From Flavobacteriales bacterium UBA5692 (lineage in GTDB: Bacteria; Bacteroidota; Bacteroidia; Flavobacteriales_D; Sanyastnellaceae): 23,759 nt of DNA. Below, piece by piece: positions 15,878-23,671 of the stretch; within the stretch, counting starts at the first letter, position 1; every line of letters starts with the position of its first letter. The stretch lies in NCBI GenBank assembly GCA_002420235.1, contig DIHQ01000007.1, forward strand, positions 1-23,759, given 5' to 3'. The position numbers and the translations under genes were made by a program. Under the pieces are notes generated by a model. The model had not been told where the DNA came from, did no database searches, and saw only the letters and a list, made by a program, of their open reading frames with translations.

Positions 15878-16405
15878 CTATTCAGCCGCTTGCATCATTT
15901 GCTCCATAATCTCAGGGTTCTCTGCCAGAAGAGCATTGAACGTCGCAGTCCAATCTGCGTAGTGAGCTAGGGTCGTCATTTCTCCCGCCTCATTGAATTC
16001 AAAACTTCCATATGTCATCAGCTTTTGGGTTGCTTCGCCCATTTGCATTTGCCATTGGCCATAATATCGAACACTACCATCAACCTCATAGTTTACCGAG
16101 TCAACGCCCGGGAGGTAAACCTCTTCTTGGAGATCCATGCTCAGAAGAGAAGTGAAGATTCTGTACTGCTCCATGGTTTCTTCCTTGCCCCGATCGTTCT
16201 CGTTGAATCCGGTGCCGACTTCAATGAAGTCTGAAGCATAAATGGAAGGATCGATTTCGCCGTTTTGGAAACCAGCAAACATTCGCTCCACTGTAGCTTG
16301 GTTTTTTTCGTAGGTAGACATGTCAACTTCAGGACATTCGACCGTGTTTTGGTTACATCCCACGATTAAAAGAATCGCTGAGCTTAAAATCAAGATATTT
16401 TTCAT
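15878..16405 (-). CDS. Small lipoprotein with SnoaL/NTF2-like domain
   Basis: 175 residues from the ATG at 16403-16405. This start is chosen over one 15 codons upstream because it directly opens a lipoprotein signal, MKNILILSSAILLIVGC, with lipidated C17. The rest (ATVERMFAGFQNGEID, YASDFIEVGTGFN, GSVRYYGQWQMQM, MTYGSFEFNEAGEMTTLAHYADW) has the length and pattern of an NTF2/SnoaL-like cone fold: a helix, then strands with a tryptophan-rich sheet. Such folds range from enzymes to carrier or binding proteins, so function cannot be assigned. It appears monocistronic, with its own terminator downstream and a divergent gene upstream. Confidence 0.75.
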   Translation of the reverse strand: MKNILILSSAILLIVGCNQNTVECPEVDMSTYEKNQATVERMFAGFQNGEIDPSIYASDFIEVGTGFNENDRGKEETMEQYRIFTSLLSMDLQEEVYLPGVDSVNYEVDGSVRYYGQWQMQMGEATQKLMTYGSFEFNEAGEMTTLAHYADWTATFNALLAENPEIMEQMMQAAE

Positions 16406-16752
16406 GTAGATAGAGTTAGTTGTCGGTGAAATTACTGCCAATTCGTACATGTAACAAATTCAATAGTTAACATGACGGTCATAAGGGCTTTCCAAGAAGA
16501 ATCCTGAGGCCTTGAGCCTATTCTAAAAAAGCACGCGAAGTATCGATGGCTTCTTGAAAAGAAGCGAGTATATATTCCAATAAATCCACACATCTCATCT
16601 CCAAAATCCACCCTTTCGTGAGGTAATTTCGATGCAATTTTGTGTTGCGAGACACCGATTCAATTCGCAGCCTTTTATCTTCCTGACTTTGTCAGATTTT
16701 GTAAATTGCTAAAAGTAAAAAACCTTCTCATGTGTTGAATAAGCTGTAAATC
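16406..16752. other. Divergent intergenic region, no gene seen
   Basis: These 347 AT-rich bases lie between the lipoprotein gene (minus) and the glycosyltransferase (plus). They should hold both promoters. The only candidates are near-matches to TAnnTTTG, for example TGACTTTG at 16684-16691, overlapping a small CTGAC-TTT-GTCAG palindrome (16683-16695). No coding frame stands out. Confidence 0.4.
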
Positions 16753-17667
16753 GTGGTCGGGAATCAACGATACAAAAAGTTGGCTATACGTTTGCCAAAT
16801 TGGCTTGGAGACACGCTCATGACTTATCCTCTGCTGTTACAACTATCCAATGCTGGAGTTGATTTTACCTGCTTTGGACATCCCTCTGCACAAGATATTT
16901 TTTCAGCGACCGATTTCTGCGTGGTCGGTGATTCTCGAATACGAAATGCATTTTGGTTGGCTCGCCAATACCGTGACGAAGGATTTTCTAATGCTATTCT
17001 CTGCCCATCTTCCTTGTCAGCATTATTGCCGACAAAAATTGCAAGACTACCGTCCGTAGGTCACCACTTTTTGTCTTCACATCGCATTCGGCATAACTCC
17101 AATGTGCATCGTGTAGAGCAATACTGCGCTCTGGGTAGACCTTTTCTCAAGGACGTTCACAAGCTGAGCACCGAGGAAGGCTTCATTCCAATCAATCCAG
17201 AGAGCCAACACATCGCAAAGAATTTAGTCAAGGATGTCCTTGATGAACCCTTCATTGCCGTTTGCCCATATGCCGCTAATCTGCACAAGGGCCAGAATAA
17301 GGAATGGCCTTACTGGCATGATTTCATAAACAGTTACAGGGATAGAGGAATACTAGGTATTGTAGCAAAAGGTGATAGGGCGCGCTTTCAAAAAGAATAC
17401 CCTGGAAAACCAGTTATTGCTCAGGACATCCCCATTACAGCAGCTATCATGCGTCTTGCCGATTGTGTCCTCACCAATGACAGTGGCGCTATGCATCTCG
17501 CGTCTTTTTTCGGAGCTCCAGTATTAGGCATTTTTGGAGTCACTGACGCGAATGAAACCCGTCCATGGCACGGCAATTATCTAATGTCTCACAAATCAGA
17601 TTGGATGAGCGTTGAGGACGTCGTGACCTATTTGAATCAAAATCACCTTCCAACGGTTATGAAATAG
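16753..17667 (+). CDS. Family 9 glycosyltransferase (heptosyltransferase-like)
   Basis: Likely adds a sugar to lipopolysaccharide core or a related surface glycan, acting on the cytoplasmic side of the inner membrane. 304 residues. The start must be the GTG at 16753 or later, since an in-frame TAA ends at 16749; the first ATG (residue 23) would cut the N-terminal motif. That motif, IRLPNWLGDTLMTYPLL, matches WaaC/WaaF with the catalytic-type aspartate D20. The C-terminal nucleotide-sugar motif is DCVLTNDSGAMHLASFFG at 237-254, followed by PVLGIFGVTDANETRPW. CPYAANLHKGQNKEWP at 171-186 matches the second Rossmann domain. The donor sugar is not predictable. The next gene begins 16 bases after the stop, so an operon is likely. 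Confidence 0.85.
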   Translation: MVGNQRYKKLAIRLPNWLGDTLMTYPLLLQLSNAGVDFTCFGHPSAQDIFSATDFCVVGDSRIRNAFWLARQYRDEGFSNAILCPSSLSALLPTKIARLPSVGHHFLSSHRIRHNSNVHRVEQYCALGRPFLKDVHKLSTEEGFIPINPESQHIAKNLVKDVLDEPFIAVCPYAANLHKGQNKEWPYWHDFINSYRDRGILGIVAKGDRARFQKEYPGKPVIAQDIPITAAIMRLADCVLTNDSGAMHLASFFGAPVLGIFGVTDANETRPWHGNYLMSHKSDWMSVEDVVTYLNQNHLPTVMK

Positions 17668-17683
17668 GGGCAATGGAAATTTC

Positions 17684-18970
17684 ATGATAAAATCGCTAGA
17701 TAGTAGGCAAAAAAGCAAGTCCGATTGGCTCCGTTATGGTGATGAAATGCGCCGTCCATTGCTGGTAAATCCCGATTTCGATAAATCAAATAAAATCGTA
17801 ATTGTTGGTGGCGGTTTATCAGGGTTATGCTGTGCTTATCGAATTGCTGAAAAAAGACCGGATATCGAAATTGTTGTTCTAGAAAAGAACAGTTGTCTCG
17901 GAGGAGTGATCAAGACATGGCGTGATGGAGAATGGATATGCGATGTGGCGGTGAATGCGGCTAGGCCACATCCTTCTTTTTGGAGGCTCGTCCAGGACCT
18001 AGGTTTATCAGACTCGTTTAAATCATCAAATCCAAAAGCAAAAGCAAGGTGGATTTTAATAAATGATGTGCCGCATAAGTTGTCCTTTCTGTCTTTATTT
18101 AAAATCGGCCCCTTCAAACTGTGGAGGTCCGTTTCAAAGTCAAGATTAGGTGGACAATCAGTCGCAGATACAATCCCGAATGCCGAAATTTCAGATGCGC
18201 TTTGTCTCGGGATTGTGAATGACCGTGCTTCAAATGTTGATGCCGACTTCTTAATACCATCGATTACAGGATTTGGCGCGAGACCGCCCTTACCTCAAAT
18301 ACTGCTAAATCGAAAAATCAAATCAACCTATCCAATTTTTACTCCTAAAAATGGTACGCTTGCGTCTTTCAGTGATGGTATGTCTGAACTCATCCGTGCA
18401 TTAAATGAAAAACTCGAAAGTCTCGATAACGTGACAATCAAATTGAATTCTAAAGCCTCAAGTGTCGATGAAGTTGCTCGAGAATTTCAGATTCCGCAGT
18501 CTTCGGTAGTTTGGTCTGCACCCGGAAAATTAATTGATGGAGGAAAGACGGAAATTTCAGTGTTTGCGATCGGTTATCACAAAAGCCAAGTCAACCACAT
18601 TGAACTGGGCTACGGCACATTGATACCTGATGAGAAATATCCAATAAGTGGAATTTTGCACGAAAGTGACTGTCACCGGTCGAAACGTTGTCCAGAGGAT
18701 TATCGGCTGTTTCGATTAATGGTGCCACACACTCGATGGAATCAATCGAACGACTCGGTGCTTTCCTGCGCTGAGCAATTACTTGCTGCCAAACCTGCCA
18801 TTTTCAGTTGTATCGGCACTCAAAAAATACCGACATACAAACCGGGGCACATGCAGAATATCAAACAAACAACACTAGACTGCACATACGTAGGATGGGG
18901 TGTAAGTGGAGTATCAATTACGCATTTAGTTGCTGAAGCGGAACGATTGGCTGAATCATTAAAAGTTTGA
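17684..18970 (+). CDS. Protoporphyrinogen/coproporphyrinogen oxidase-like FAD protein
   Basis: Probably the FAD enzyme that oxidises protoporphyrinogen IX (HemG/HemY superfamily). 428 residues; the ATG at 17747 (residue 22) is an alternative start. The dinucleotide fold is IVIVGGGLSGLCCAYRI (G42, G44, G47) with E67 in VVLEKNSCLGGVIKT. Features then follow the oxidase family order: a PHPSFWRLVQDLGL segment where the family has GPNSF, TPKNGTLASFSDGMSELIRAL at 220-240, GYGTLIPDEKYPISGILHES at 309-328, KIPTYKPGHMQNI at 381-393, and the FAD-closing VGWGVSGVSITHLVAEAERLAESL near the C-terminus. Several positions differ from typical members, so activity is not certain. It lies 10 kb from the heme operon but would complete its next step. 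Amine-oxidase-type alternatives are less likely. Confidence 0.72.
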   Translation: MIKSLDSRQKSKSDWLRYGDEMRRPLLVNPDFDKSNKIVIVGGGLSGLCCAYRIAEKRPDIEIVVLEKNSCLGGVIKTWRDGEWICDVAVNAARPHPSFWRLVQDLGLSDSFKSSNPKAKARWILINDVPHKLSFLSLFKIGPFKLWRSVSKSRLGGQSVADTIPNAEISDALCLGIVNDRASNVDADFLIPSITGFGARPPLPQILLNRKIKSTYPIFTPKNGTLASFSDGMSELIRALNEKLESLDNVTIKLNSKASSVDEVAREFQIPQSSVVWSAPGKLIDGGKTEISVFAIGYHKSQVNHIELGYGTLIPDEKYPISGILHESDCHRSKRCPEDYRLFRLMVPHTRWNQSNDSVLSCAEQLLAAKPAIFSCIGTQKIPTYKPGHMQNIKQTTLDCTYVGWGVSGVSITHLVAEAERLAESLKV

Positions 18971-19080
18971 TTACGGAGCTAGTTCATTGTGTTTAAATCT
19001 TACAGATTGGAGGCTGGTAATAATCGAATTATCAATCATAAATGCGTCCGAACTTTATCGATGACGGTTTCGAATGGACT

Positions 19081-19107
19081 TGAGAATTACCAAAAAAATC
19101 ATTCTCA
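19081..19107. repeat. Hairpin over the 3' end of the flavoprotein gene
   Basis: TGAGAAT and ATTCTCA form a perfect 7-base stem around a 13-base A-rich loop. It sits between two convergent genes and includes the stop codon of the minus-strand flavoprotein. No T-tract follows the stem on either strand, so it is at most a weak or RNA-stabilising structure. Confidence 0.4.
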
Positions 19108-20865
19108 CTCCAAAAGCATCCCACTAAAATCACGGATTTCATCGGTACCATCTATGATGTGCTTTAGTTCTTTGGACATCTGTGGAATCGATTCCTGGTT
19201 CACTAGTAACTCTCCGCGGTCAGAGAGCTGAATCAAGTAGTTTACTCTTTGCTCCTCTGATTGATGTACAAAATCAGAACGCTGATGAGAGCCGCGACTT
19301 TCTTTTCTCTCTTTTGCTCCAAGAACTGTGGCCTCTGCGGACATGATTGCAGCTTCCAAGTCAAAGGCGAGCATTAAATCCTCAAAGCCCTCACTGTCTG
19401 GACGAACATCGAGCTGATGAACTTTTGACTTCAATTGCTTGATAAGTCGTAAACCCTCGTCAAGTTTTTTCTCATCCCTCACGACACCGCAGTAATCCCA
19501 CATGATATTTCGCAATTCTCTTTGCAAGGGTCTTACAACGTGCTCACCATCCTTCAAAAATCCATCAATTTTTTCGTGTGCTTTTTGAATCACTTCGGTC
19601 GAACGGAATTGGATGTCAAGTGATAACGACCGTTCTGTCGCATGATGCCCTGCTCGCTTGCCAAATATCAAAATTTCAGCAAGTGAATTCCCCCCTAGAC
19701 GATTGGCGCCATGAAGACCAGCTGTGCATTCTCCCGCCGCAAATAAACCCTCGATACCAGTGCTGTGTGAATCTGGTTCTACAGCAACCCCACCCATGGA
19801 ATAATGAGCTGTTGGGGCTACCTCCATTGGATCTTTCGAAATATCCAGCATCAACAAATCCAAAAATTGGCGATACATCCGTGGCAGTTTCTCAATGATA
19901 AACGCCTTAGGCTTGTGGCTGATATCGAGAAATACTCCACCATTATTGGATCCACGACCCTCAGATATTTCCAAATAGTTGGCCATAGCCACCCTGTCTC
20001 TTGTAGACAATTCAAGACGCTCTGCATCGTATTTTCCCATATACCGCTCGCCCAAACCGTTCAGTAGTCTTCCGCCTTCACCGCGCACCGCCTCTGTCAC
20101 TAAAGTTCCCGCAATTTCTTCAGGCACAACCATCCCAGTAGGATGGAACTGAACAAGCTCCATGTCTTTGAGTGTACATCCAGCTTTCAATGCTAAATAG
20201 AAAGCATCTCCCGCGTTTTCATTTCGTCGAGAAGAACTTTTTCTCCATATGCGGGTGTGGCCCCCAGCAGCAAGTATTGTAGAATCGGCAAGAAAGACAG
20301 TGCGTTGTCCATTATTGATATCAAAAGCCATGGCTCCAAAACACAGGTTATCTTGAACAAGCAGCTCCGTGACATACTGTGAATCGTAAATCGGAATTTC
20401 CAATTCTTGTGCCTTTTTAATCAAAGCTTTTAGGATTGACCTTCCGGTATAATCTCCTGAATAACATGTCCTGCGATAAGTATGTGCCCCGAAGTACCTT
20501 TGATCAATAGCTCCATTGGGAAGCTTGGCAAAATTTGCCCCCCAACTGTCAATCTCATTAACAAGCATGGGTGCCTCTTTGGACATGAGCTCAACCATGC
20601 GTGGCTCAGATAAATGGTAACCTTCAATCATCGTATCAGCAAAGTGCTGTTTCCATGAGTCTTGAGAATCAACATTGCCGAAGGAGGCATTAATTCCTCC
20701 TGCAGCAAGGACTGTATGGACGTCCTCTTTCTTCCGTTTTCCTATTACCGTGACCTCAACTCCGGACAGCTTTGCTTCAATTGCCGCCCTGAGCCCAGCA
20801 CCACCACTTCCAATGACAAGAACATTTGAAATCTGAGTTTTATGCTTCTTTGTTTGAGATTGCAT
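19105..20865 (-). CDS. Fumarate reductase/succinate dehydrogenase-type flavoprotein subunit
   Basis: 586 residues, soluble. The FAD fold is NVLVIGSGGAGLRAAIEA at 14-31. H50 in VHTVLAAGGINASFGN is at the position of the covalently flavinylated histidine in SdhA/FrdA, which argues against L-aspartate oxidase. Dicarboxylate-site residues are all present: H241 (FHPTGM), T254/E258 (GTLVTEAVRGEGGR), R289 (LSTRDRVA), H354 (APTAHYSMGGV) and R389 (HGANRLGGNSLAE). The capping region ends with ESRGSHQRSDF at 522-532. The C-terminus is short, as in archaeal and cyanobacterial-type SdhA. No iron-sulfur or membrane subunit gene is nearby, so it is either an orphan fumarate reductase or part of a complex encoded elsewhere. 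It is divergent from an OxyR-type gene and probably regulated by it. Confidence 0.85.
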   Translation of the reverse strand: MQSQTKKHKTQISNVLVIGSGGAGLRAAIEAKLSGVEVTVIGKRKKEDVHTVLAAGGINASFGNVDSQDSWKQHFADTMIEGYHLSEPRMVELMSKEAPMLVNEIDSWGANFAKLPNGAIDQRYFGAHTYRRTCYSGDYTGRSILKALIKKAQELEIPIYDSQYVTELLVQDNLCFGAMAFDINNGQRTVFLADSTILAAGGHTRIWRKSSSRRNENAGDAFYLALKAGCTLKDMELVQFHPTGMVVPEEIAGTLVTEAVRGEGGRLLNGLGERYMGKYDAERLELSTRDRVAMANYLEISEGRGSNNGGVFLDISHKPKAFIIEKLPRMYRQFLDLLMLDISKDPMEVAPTAHYSMGGVAVEPDSHSTGIEGLFAAGECTAGLHGANRLGGNSLAEILIFGKRAGHHATERSLSLDIQFRSTEVIQKAHEKIDGFLKDGEHVVRPLQRELRNIMWDYCGVVRDEKKLDEGLRLIKQLKSKVHQLDVRPDSEGFEDLMLAFDLEAAIMSAEATVLGAKERKESRGSHQRSDFVHQSEEQRVNYLIQLSDRGELLVNQESIPQMSKELKHIIDGTDEIRDFSGMLLE

Positions 20866-20889
20866 GACAGCTATTCCTTAATGATTTCT

Positions 20890-20903
20890 CAAAATTACTT
20901 TTG
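20890..20903. promoter_or_regulatory. Back-to-back -7 boxes of divergent promoters
   Basis: CAAAATTACTTTTG contains two perfect matches to the Bacteroidota -7 consensus TAnnTTTG. One is TAATTTTG on the minus strand (20897 to 20890, for the flavoprotein); the other is TACTTTTG on the plus strand (20896-20903, for the regulator). They share the TA step. Neither has an evident TTTG -33 element at the usual spacing, so activator dependence is plausible. Confidence 0.5.
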
Positions 20904-20927
20904 ATTTGCATTAGAATTAATCGAATG

Positions 20928-20961
20928 AATCTATAGATTTGATTGATTAAATCTATTAGAT
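20928..20961. promoter_or_regulatory. Putative OxyR/LysR-family operator: two neighbouring palindromes
   Basis: AATCTATAGATT (20928-20939) and ATCTATTAGAT (20951-20961) are both perfect palindromes; the second has a single central base. Their centres are about 22 bases apart, two helical turns. The inner half-sites also form the inverted repeat ATAGATTT-N8-AAATCTAT (20933-20956). Four ATCTA/TAGAT half-sites on one DNA face suit a LysR-type tetramer. The site is just upstream of the regulator's own ATG and about 31-64 bases upstream of the flavoprotein -7 box. Confidence 0.55.
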
Positions 20962-20964
20962 ACC

Positions 20965-21855
20965 ATGAATTTCAGACAACTTGAATACATAATCGCAGTA
21001 CAAAATCAAGGGCATTTTGGACGTGCAGCCGATGAGTGTGACATTACACAAGCAACTCTGAGTGTAATGGTTAAGCGCTTAGAGGACGAACTGAGCATCA
21101 CCATATTTGACCGTAGCAGAAGCCCAATTCTACCGACGGAAGAGGGTACTAAAGTTCTAACGCAAGCGAGGGAAATTCTGAATAAAAAAAATCGACTCGG
21201 AAGTCTGAGATCCTCATTAGATGGCAACCTCTCAGGCGAGCTAAAAATTGGAATTATACCCACCGTTGCGCCACTGTTACTGCCTATCGTTTTAAAACCA
21301 TTCGTAAGCAATTACAGCGGTATCAAGCTCTCAATCATAGAAGCGACCACTGACCAATTAATGGAAGACCTCCAAAACGGAATCGTCGACGGAGCCATCA
21401 TTGCATCACCCCTCGATGATGAAGATACGTTCAGCTATCCTCTTTACTCTGAAGAGCTCATGGTATACGGCGTGCAAGATCCGTCCAAAACAACCATGTC
21501 ACACGATGACTTAAAAAACAGTAACATATGGTTATTGGAGGAGGGGCACTGTCTCAAAGATCAGGTCGTCGCAACTTGCGGTTTGTCTGAAAAGCAGGTT
21601 CGACATGTAGGACTCGACATTCAATGCAGTTCTTTTACCACCCTGGTCGGTTTGGTTGATGACTTTGGGGGCTACACATTACTTCCAGAGCTCTACGTCA
21701 AAATCATGAGTCACAGGAGAAGGAGCCTCACGCGCTCCTTGAAAAAACCAGAACCTTTAAGGCAAATTGACATGGTTGTCCATCGACCGTTTGTGAAGAA
21801 GACTTTGGTTGACGCCTTTATTGCAACCATCCGTAATGAAATGGCAAAAAAATAA
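20965..21855 (+). CDS. oxyR: OxyR-type LysR-family peroxide-sensing regulator
   Basis: 296 residues, full length. The N-terminal winged helix-turn-helix is MNFRQLEYIIAVQNQGHFGRAADECDITQATLSVMVKRLEDEL, with the LysR-typical A21/A22 and Q29-T31 recognition region (described here as residues 1-43). The effector domain begins around 93 (LKIGIIPTVAPLLLP). The decisive feature is EEGHCLKDQVVATC at 192-205: C196 and C205 have exactly the spacing of E. coli OxyR C199/C208, which form a disulfide on peroxide exposure. It should therefore sense hydrogen peroxide and change DNA binding. It is divergent from the flavoprotein gene, with palindromic sites between them and near its own start, suggesting autoregulation plus activation. 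It converges with the amine oxidase gene across 38 bases. Confidence 0.88.
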   Translation: MNFRQLEYIIAVQNQGHFGRAADECDITQATLSVMVKRLEDELSITIFDRSRSPILPTEEGTKVLTQAREILNKKNRLGSLRSSLDGNLSGELKIGIIPTVAPLLLPIVLKPFVSNYSGIKLSIIEATTDQLMEDLQNGIVDGAIIASPLDDEDTFSYPLYSEELMVYGVQDPSKTTMSHDDLKNSNIWLLEEGHCLKDQVVATCGLSEKQVRHVGLDIQCSSFTTLVGLVDDFGGYTLLPELYVKIMSHRRRSLTRSLKKPEPLRQIDMVVHRPFVKKTLVDAFIATIRNEMAKK

Positions 21856-21893
21856 ACTACTTATGGTTTAACCCCCCAATCCGGCTCAGTGAA

Positions 21894-23543
21894 CTAGTTT
21901 TTTACAAATGCTTTCTTCACCCGTTTTCCTCCGAATTCGACCACCAACAAATAGACCCCAGGTGACAAGGATGAAACATCGACACGTCCACTCGGTTGCC
22001 CACATACTATGGCAGACTTTACTTTCCCTCCGGCATCAAATATTTGCGCGCTGAATTCCGACCCTTTCAACCCGTCTAACTGCAAGATGTCCATTACTGG
22101 GTTGGGGACAATTCGGAGGTCAAGGATTTCTCTAGTTGGAATAGACGTCGCATTGAGGATTTCTTGTGCCACGCGGTGGCCACTTCTTACGGCCCCATCC
22201 ATATACCCGGTCCATACATCAGAAGTTTCTGTGCCCGCGAAATGAATATTTCCGTGTACCTCTCGAAGCGCTTGACCATTCTGACTCAAAACACCCGTCT
22301 GTACTGGTGAAGTACATCCGGAAATGTAATTTTCGTCATCCCAAAACTTCTCCACGAAACCAACATTCTCTTGTGCATCTTCACCAAAGATTGCCTCAAG
22401 CGCATCGAGAGTAGCCACCTCCCGTTCTTGCACTGTAGCCAGTGAGGTAAGCGCCGAGCCGGGAAAGAGAACTATGATTCCACAAGAAGCGTCTTCAGGA
22501 CTATTATCCATAGAAAACGCAATGTCATTATTGCTGATTTGGCCATTGAATCCCAAATCACGCCAAAAGGGAGTATCGTAAATGACATTGTACTTGACGA
22601 CGCCCGTGCTCATATTCCAACTTTCATTCAAAGCCATTCGATCACCAGATAATCCCGAATCGAATTCAATATTTCCGCAGTCAGCTGGTGACATGGCCAA
22701 AATTACCTTCTCACACGTGGCTGTTCCACCTGCGTAGTTAACGGTGACCTCACTACCGCTATCATTCACCGAGGCAACAGGAGCATTGAGCTGCACCACA
22801 GCACCGAGGTCTCCCGCGATGGCAGTGCTTATGGAGTGAGACCCTCCACTGATGCGTATGGTTTGAGCGTCAACGTCCAGTGCTTGCCAACTGCCCGCGC
22901 TAGCCACGTAAAAAACAAAATAAAACAGAGACATTTGAGCCGGATTTCCAACAATAGCACTGATTTGAAAGTACAAGGTGAAGTAAGCGTTCAACTGCCC
23001 CAACTCGAAATGTGTGTCCATCCATTCCTCCAGCGTGATGGTGTCCCAATCCGAAGCTGACGGATGGTTCCACGGTGCTAAGAGGTCGAGCTCTGCGGAC
23101 ATGGACTCAATTATCTCAATTGCGGCGTCGTAAGCTTCTTGATTAGTAGCGTTCAAGTCGTTATCTACCCCGACGCTGTTTCCTTCATTGTAGGTGGGAA
23201 ATTGACTGATTCCCAATTCTGACATCAAGATTTGGATGTCATTCTGTGTTGGTCCAATCCATTGTCCACCAGCTTCAGCAGGGTAACAACCATCATTGTA
23301 TTGATTTAAAGTGCGACCACCCACGCGATTGTTCGCCTCAAGGACAAGAATATTGGTTACTCCAGCATTGAACAAATCTCTTGCGGCAGTCAAACCAGAT
23401 AGGCCAGCTCCAATAATAATGACATCATAATCAACGGACAGGCGCCCTAGATTCCTTGCAGCCGATCCAAATGGTGCCAAAAAGGCACCCGTACTGAAGG
23501 CTGCTGATATTTTCAAAAATGCGCTGCGAGTTAGGTGCTTCAT
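21894..23543 (-). CDS. Secreted flavin amine oxidase with T9SS sorting domain
   Basis: 549 residues. The N-terminus MKHLTRSAFLKISAAFSTGAFLAPFGSA resembles a Tat signal, but the twin arginine is T-R-S instead of T-R-R. (Described as residues 1-28.) FAD binding: DVIIIGAGLSGLTAARDL (G45, G47, G50), E69 in VLEANNRVGGRT, and EAGGQWIGPT at 90-99. K317 in GVVKYNVIYDTPFWR is at the flavin-N5 lysine position of monoamine oxidases. The C-terminal FAD motif is NIHFAGTETSDVWTGYMDGAVRSG near 432-455; no cysteine for covalent flavin is seen there. A T9SS type A domain starts near 478 (IVPNPVMD, then SPGVYLLVVEFG and a basic end). Likely deaminates amines or amino acids outside the cell, releasing hydrogen peroxide and ammonia; substrate unknown. 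Confidence 0.85.
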   Translation of the reverse strand: MKHLTRSAFLKISAAFSTGAFLAPFGSAARNLGRLSVDYDVIIIGAGLSGLTAARDLFNAGVTNILVLEANNRVGGRTLNQYNDGCYPAEAGGQWIGPTQNDIQILMSELGISQFPTYNEGNSVGVDNDLNATNQEAYDAAIEIIESMSAELDLLAPWNHPSASDWDTITLEEWMDTHFELGQLNAYFTLYFQISAIVGNPAQMSLFYFVFYVASAGSWQALDVDAQTIRISGGSHSISTAIAGDLGAVVQLNAPVASVNDSGSEVTVNYAGGTATCEKVILAMSPADCGNIEFDSGLSGDRMALNESWNMSTGVVKYNVIYDTPFWRDLGFNGQISNNDIAFSMDNSPEDASCGIIVLFPGSALTSLATVQEREVATLDALEAIFGEDAQENVGFVEKFWDDENYISGCTSPVQTGVLSQNGQALREVHGNIHFAGTETSDVWTGYMDGAVRSGHRVAQEILNATSIPTREILDLRIVPNPVMDILQLDGLKGSEFSAQIFDAGGKVKSAIVCGQPSGRVDVSSLSPGVYLLVVEFGGKRVKKAFVKN

Positions 23544-23610
23544 ATCTCAATTTGTTTAATCTCAAGGTCGGTAAATTAATTAGAAGGCAAAAGTTTAATG
23601 TCCAAAACCA

Positions 23611-23645
23611 AAAATCCCCGAACCTTTTAAAGATGCGGGGATTTT
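23611..23645 (-). terminator. Rho-independent terminator of an off-edge gene
   Basis: Arms AAAATCCCCG (23611-23620) and CGGGGATTTT (23636-23645) pair perfectly over 10 bases around a 15-base loop. Read on the minus strand, the stem is followed by a T-rich tail (ATTTTTGGTTTTGG). It therefore ends a minus-strand gene entering from the right edge. On the plus strand no T-tract follows. Confidence 0.8.
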
Positions 23646-23671
23646 AAAGGTAGCCCTCAGTGAGCTATCAA

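Noticed and set aside
16406..16450. N-terminal extension of the small lipoprotein from 16450
   Set aside because: It would bury the lipoprotein signal; starting at 16405 gives the standard signal length before the lipid-modified cysteine.
16683..16695. CTGAC-TTT-GTCAG as a terminator or operator
   Set aside because: The stem is only 5 bases with a weak T-tract, and there is no upstream plus-strand gene to terminate; too short to claim.
19105..20865. Identification as L-aspartate oxidase (nadB)
   Set aside because: The residue at the flavinylation position is histidine in an HTVLAAGGINAS context typical of SdhA/FrdA, and the ESRGSHQRSDF segment also fits SdhA better.
21856..21893. Terminator between the convergent oxyR and amine oxidase genes
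   Set aside because: Only a 5-base TAAAC/GTTTA pairing is present; too weak to call.
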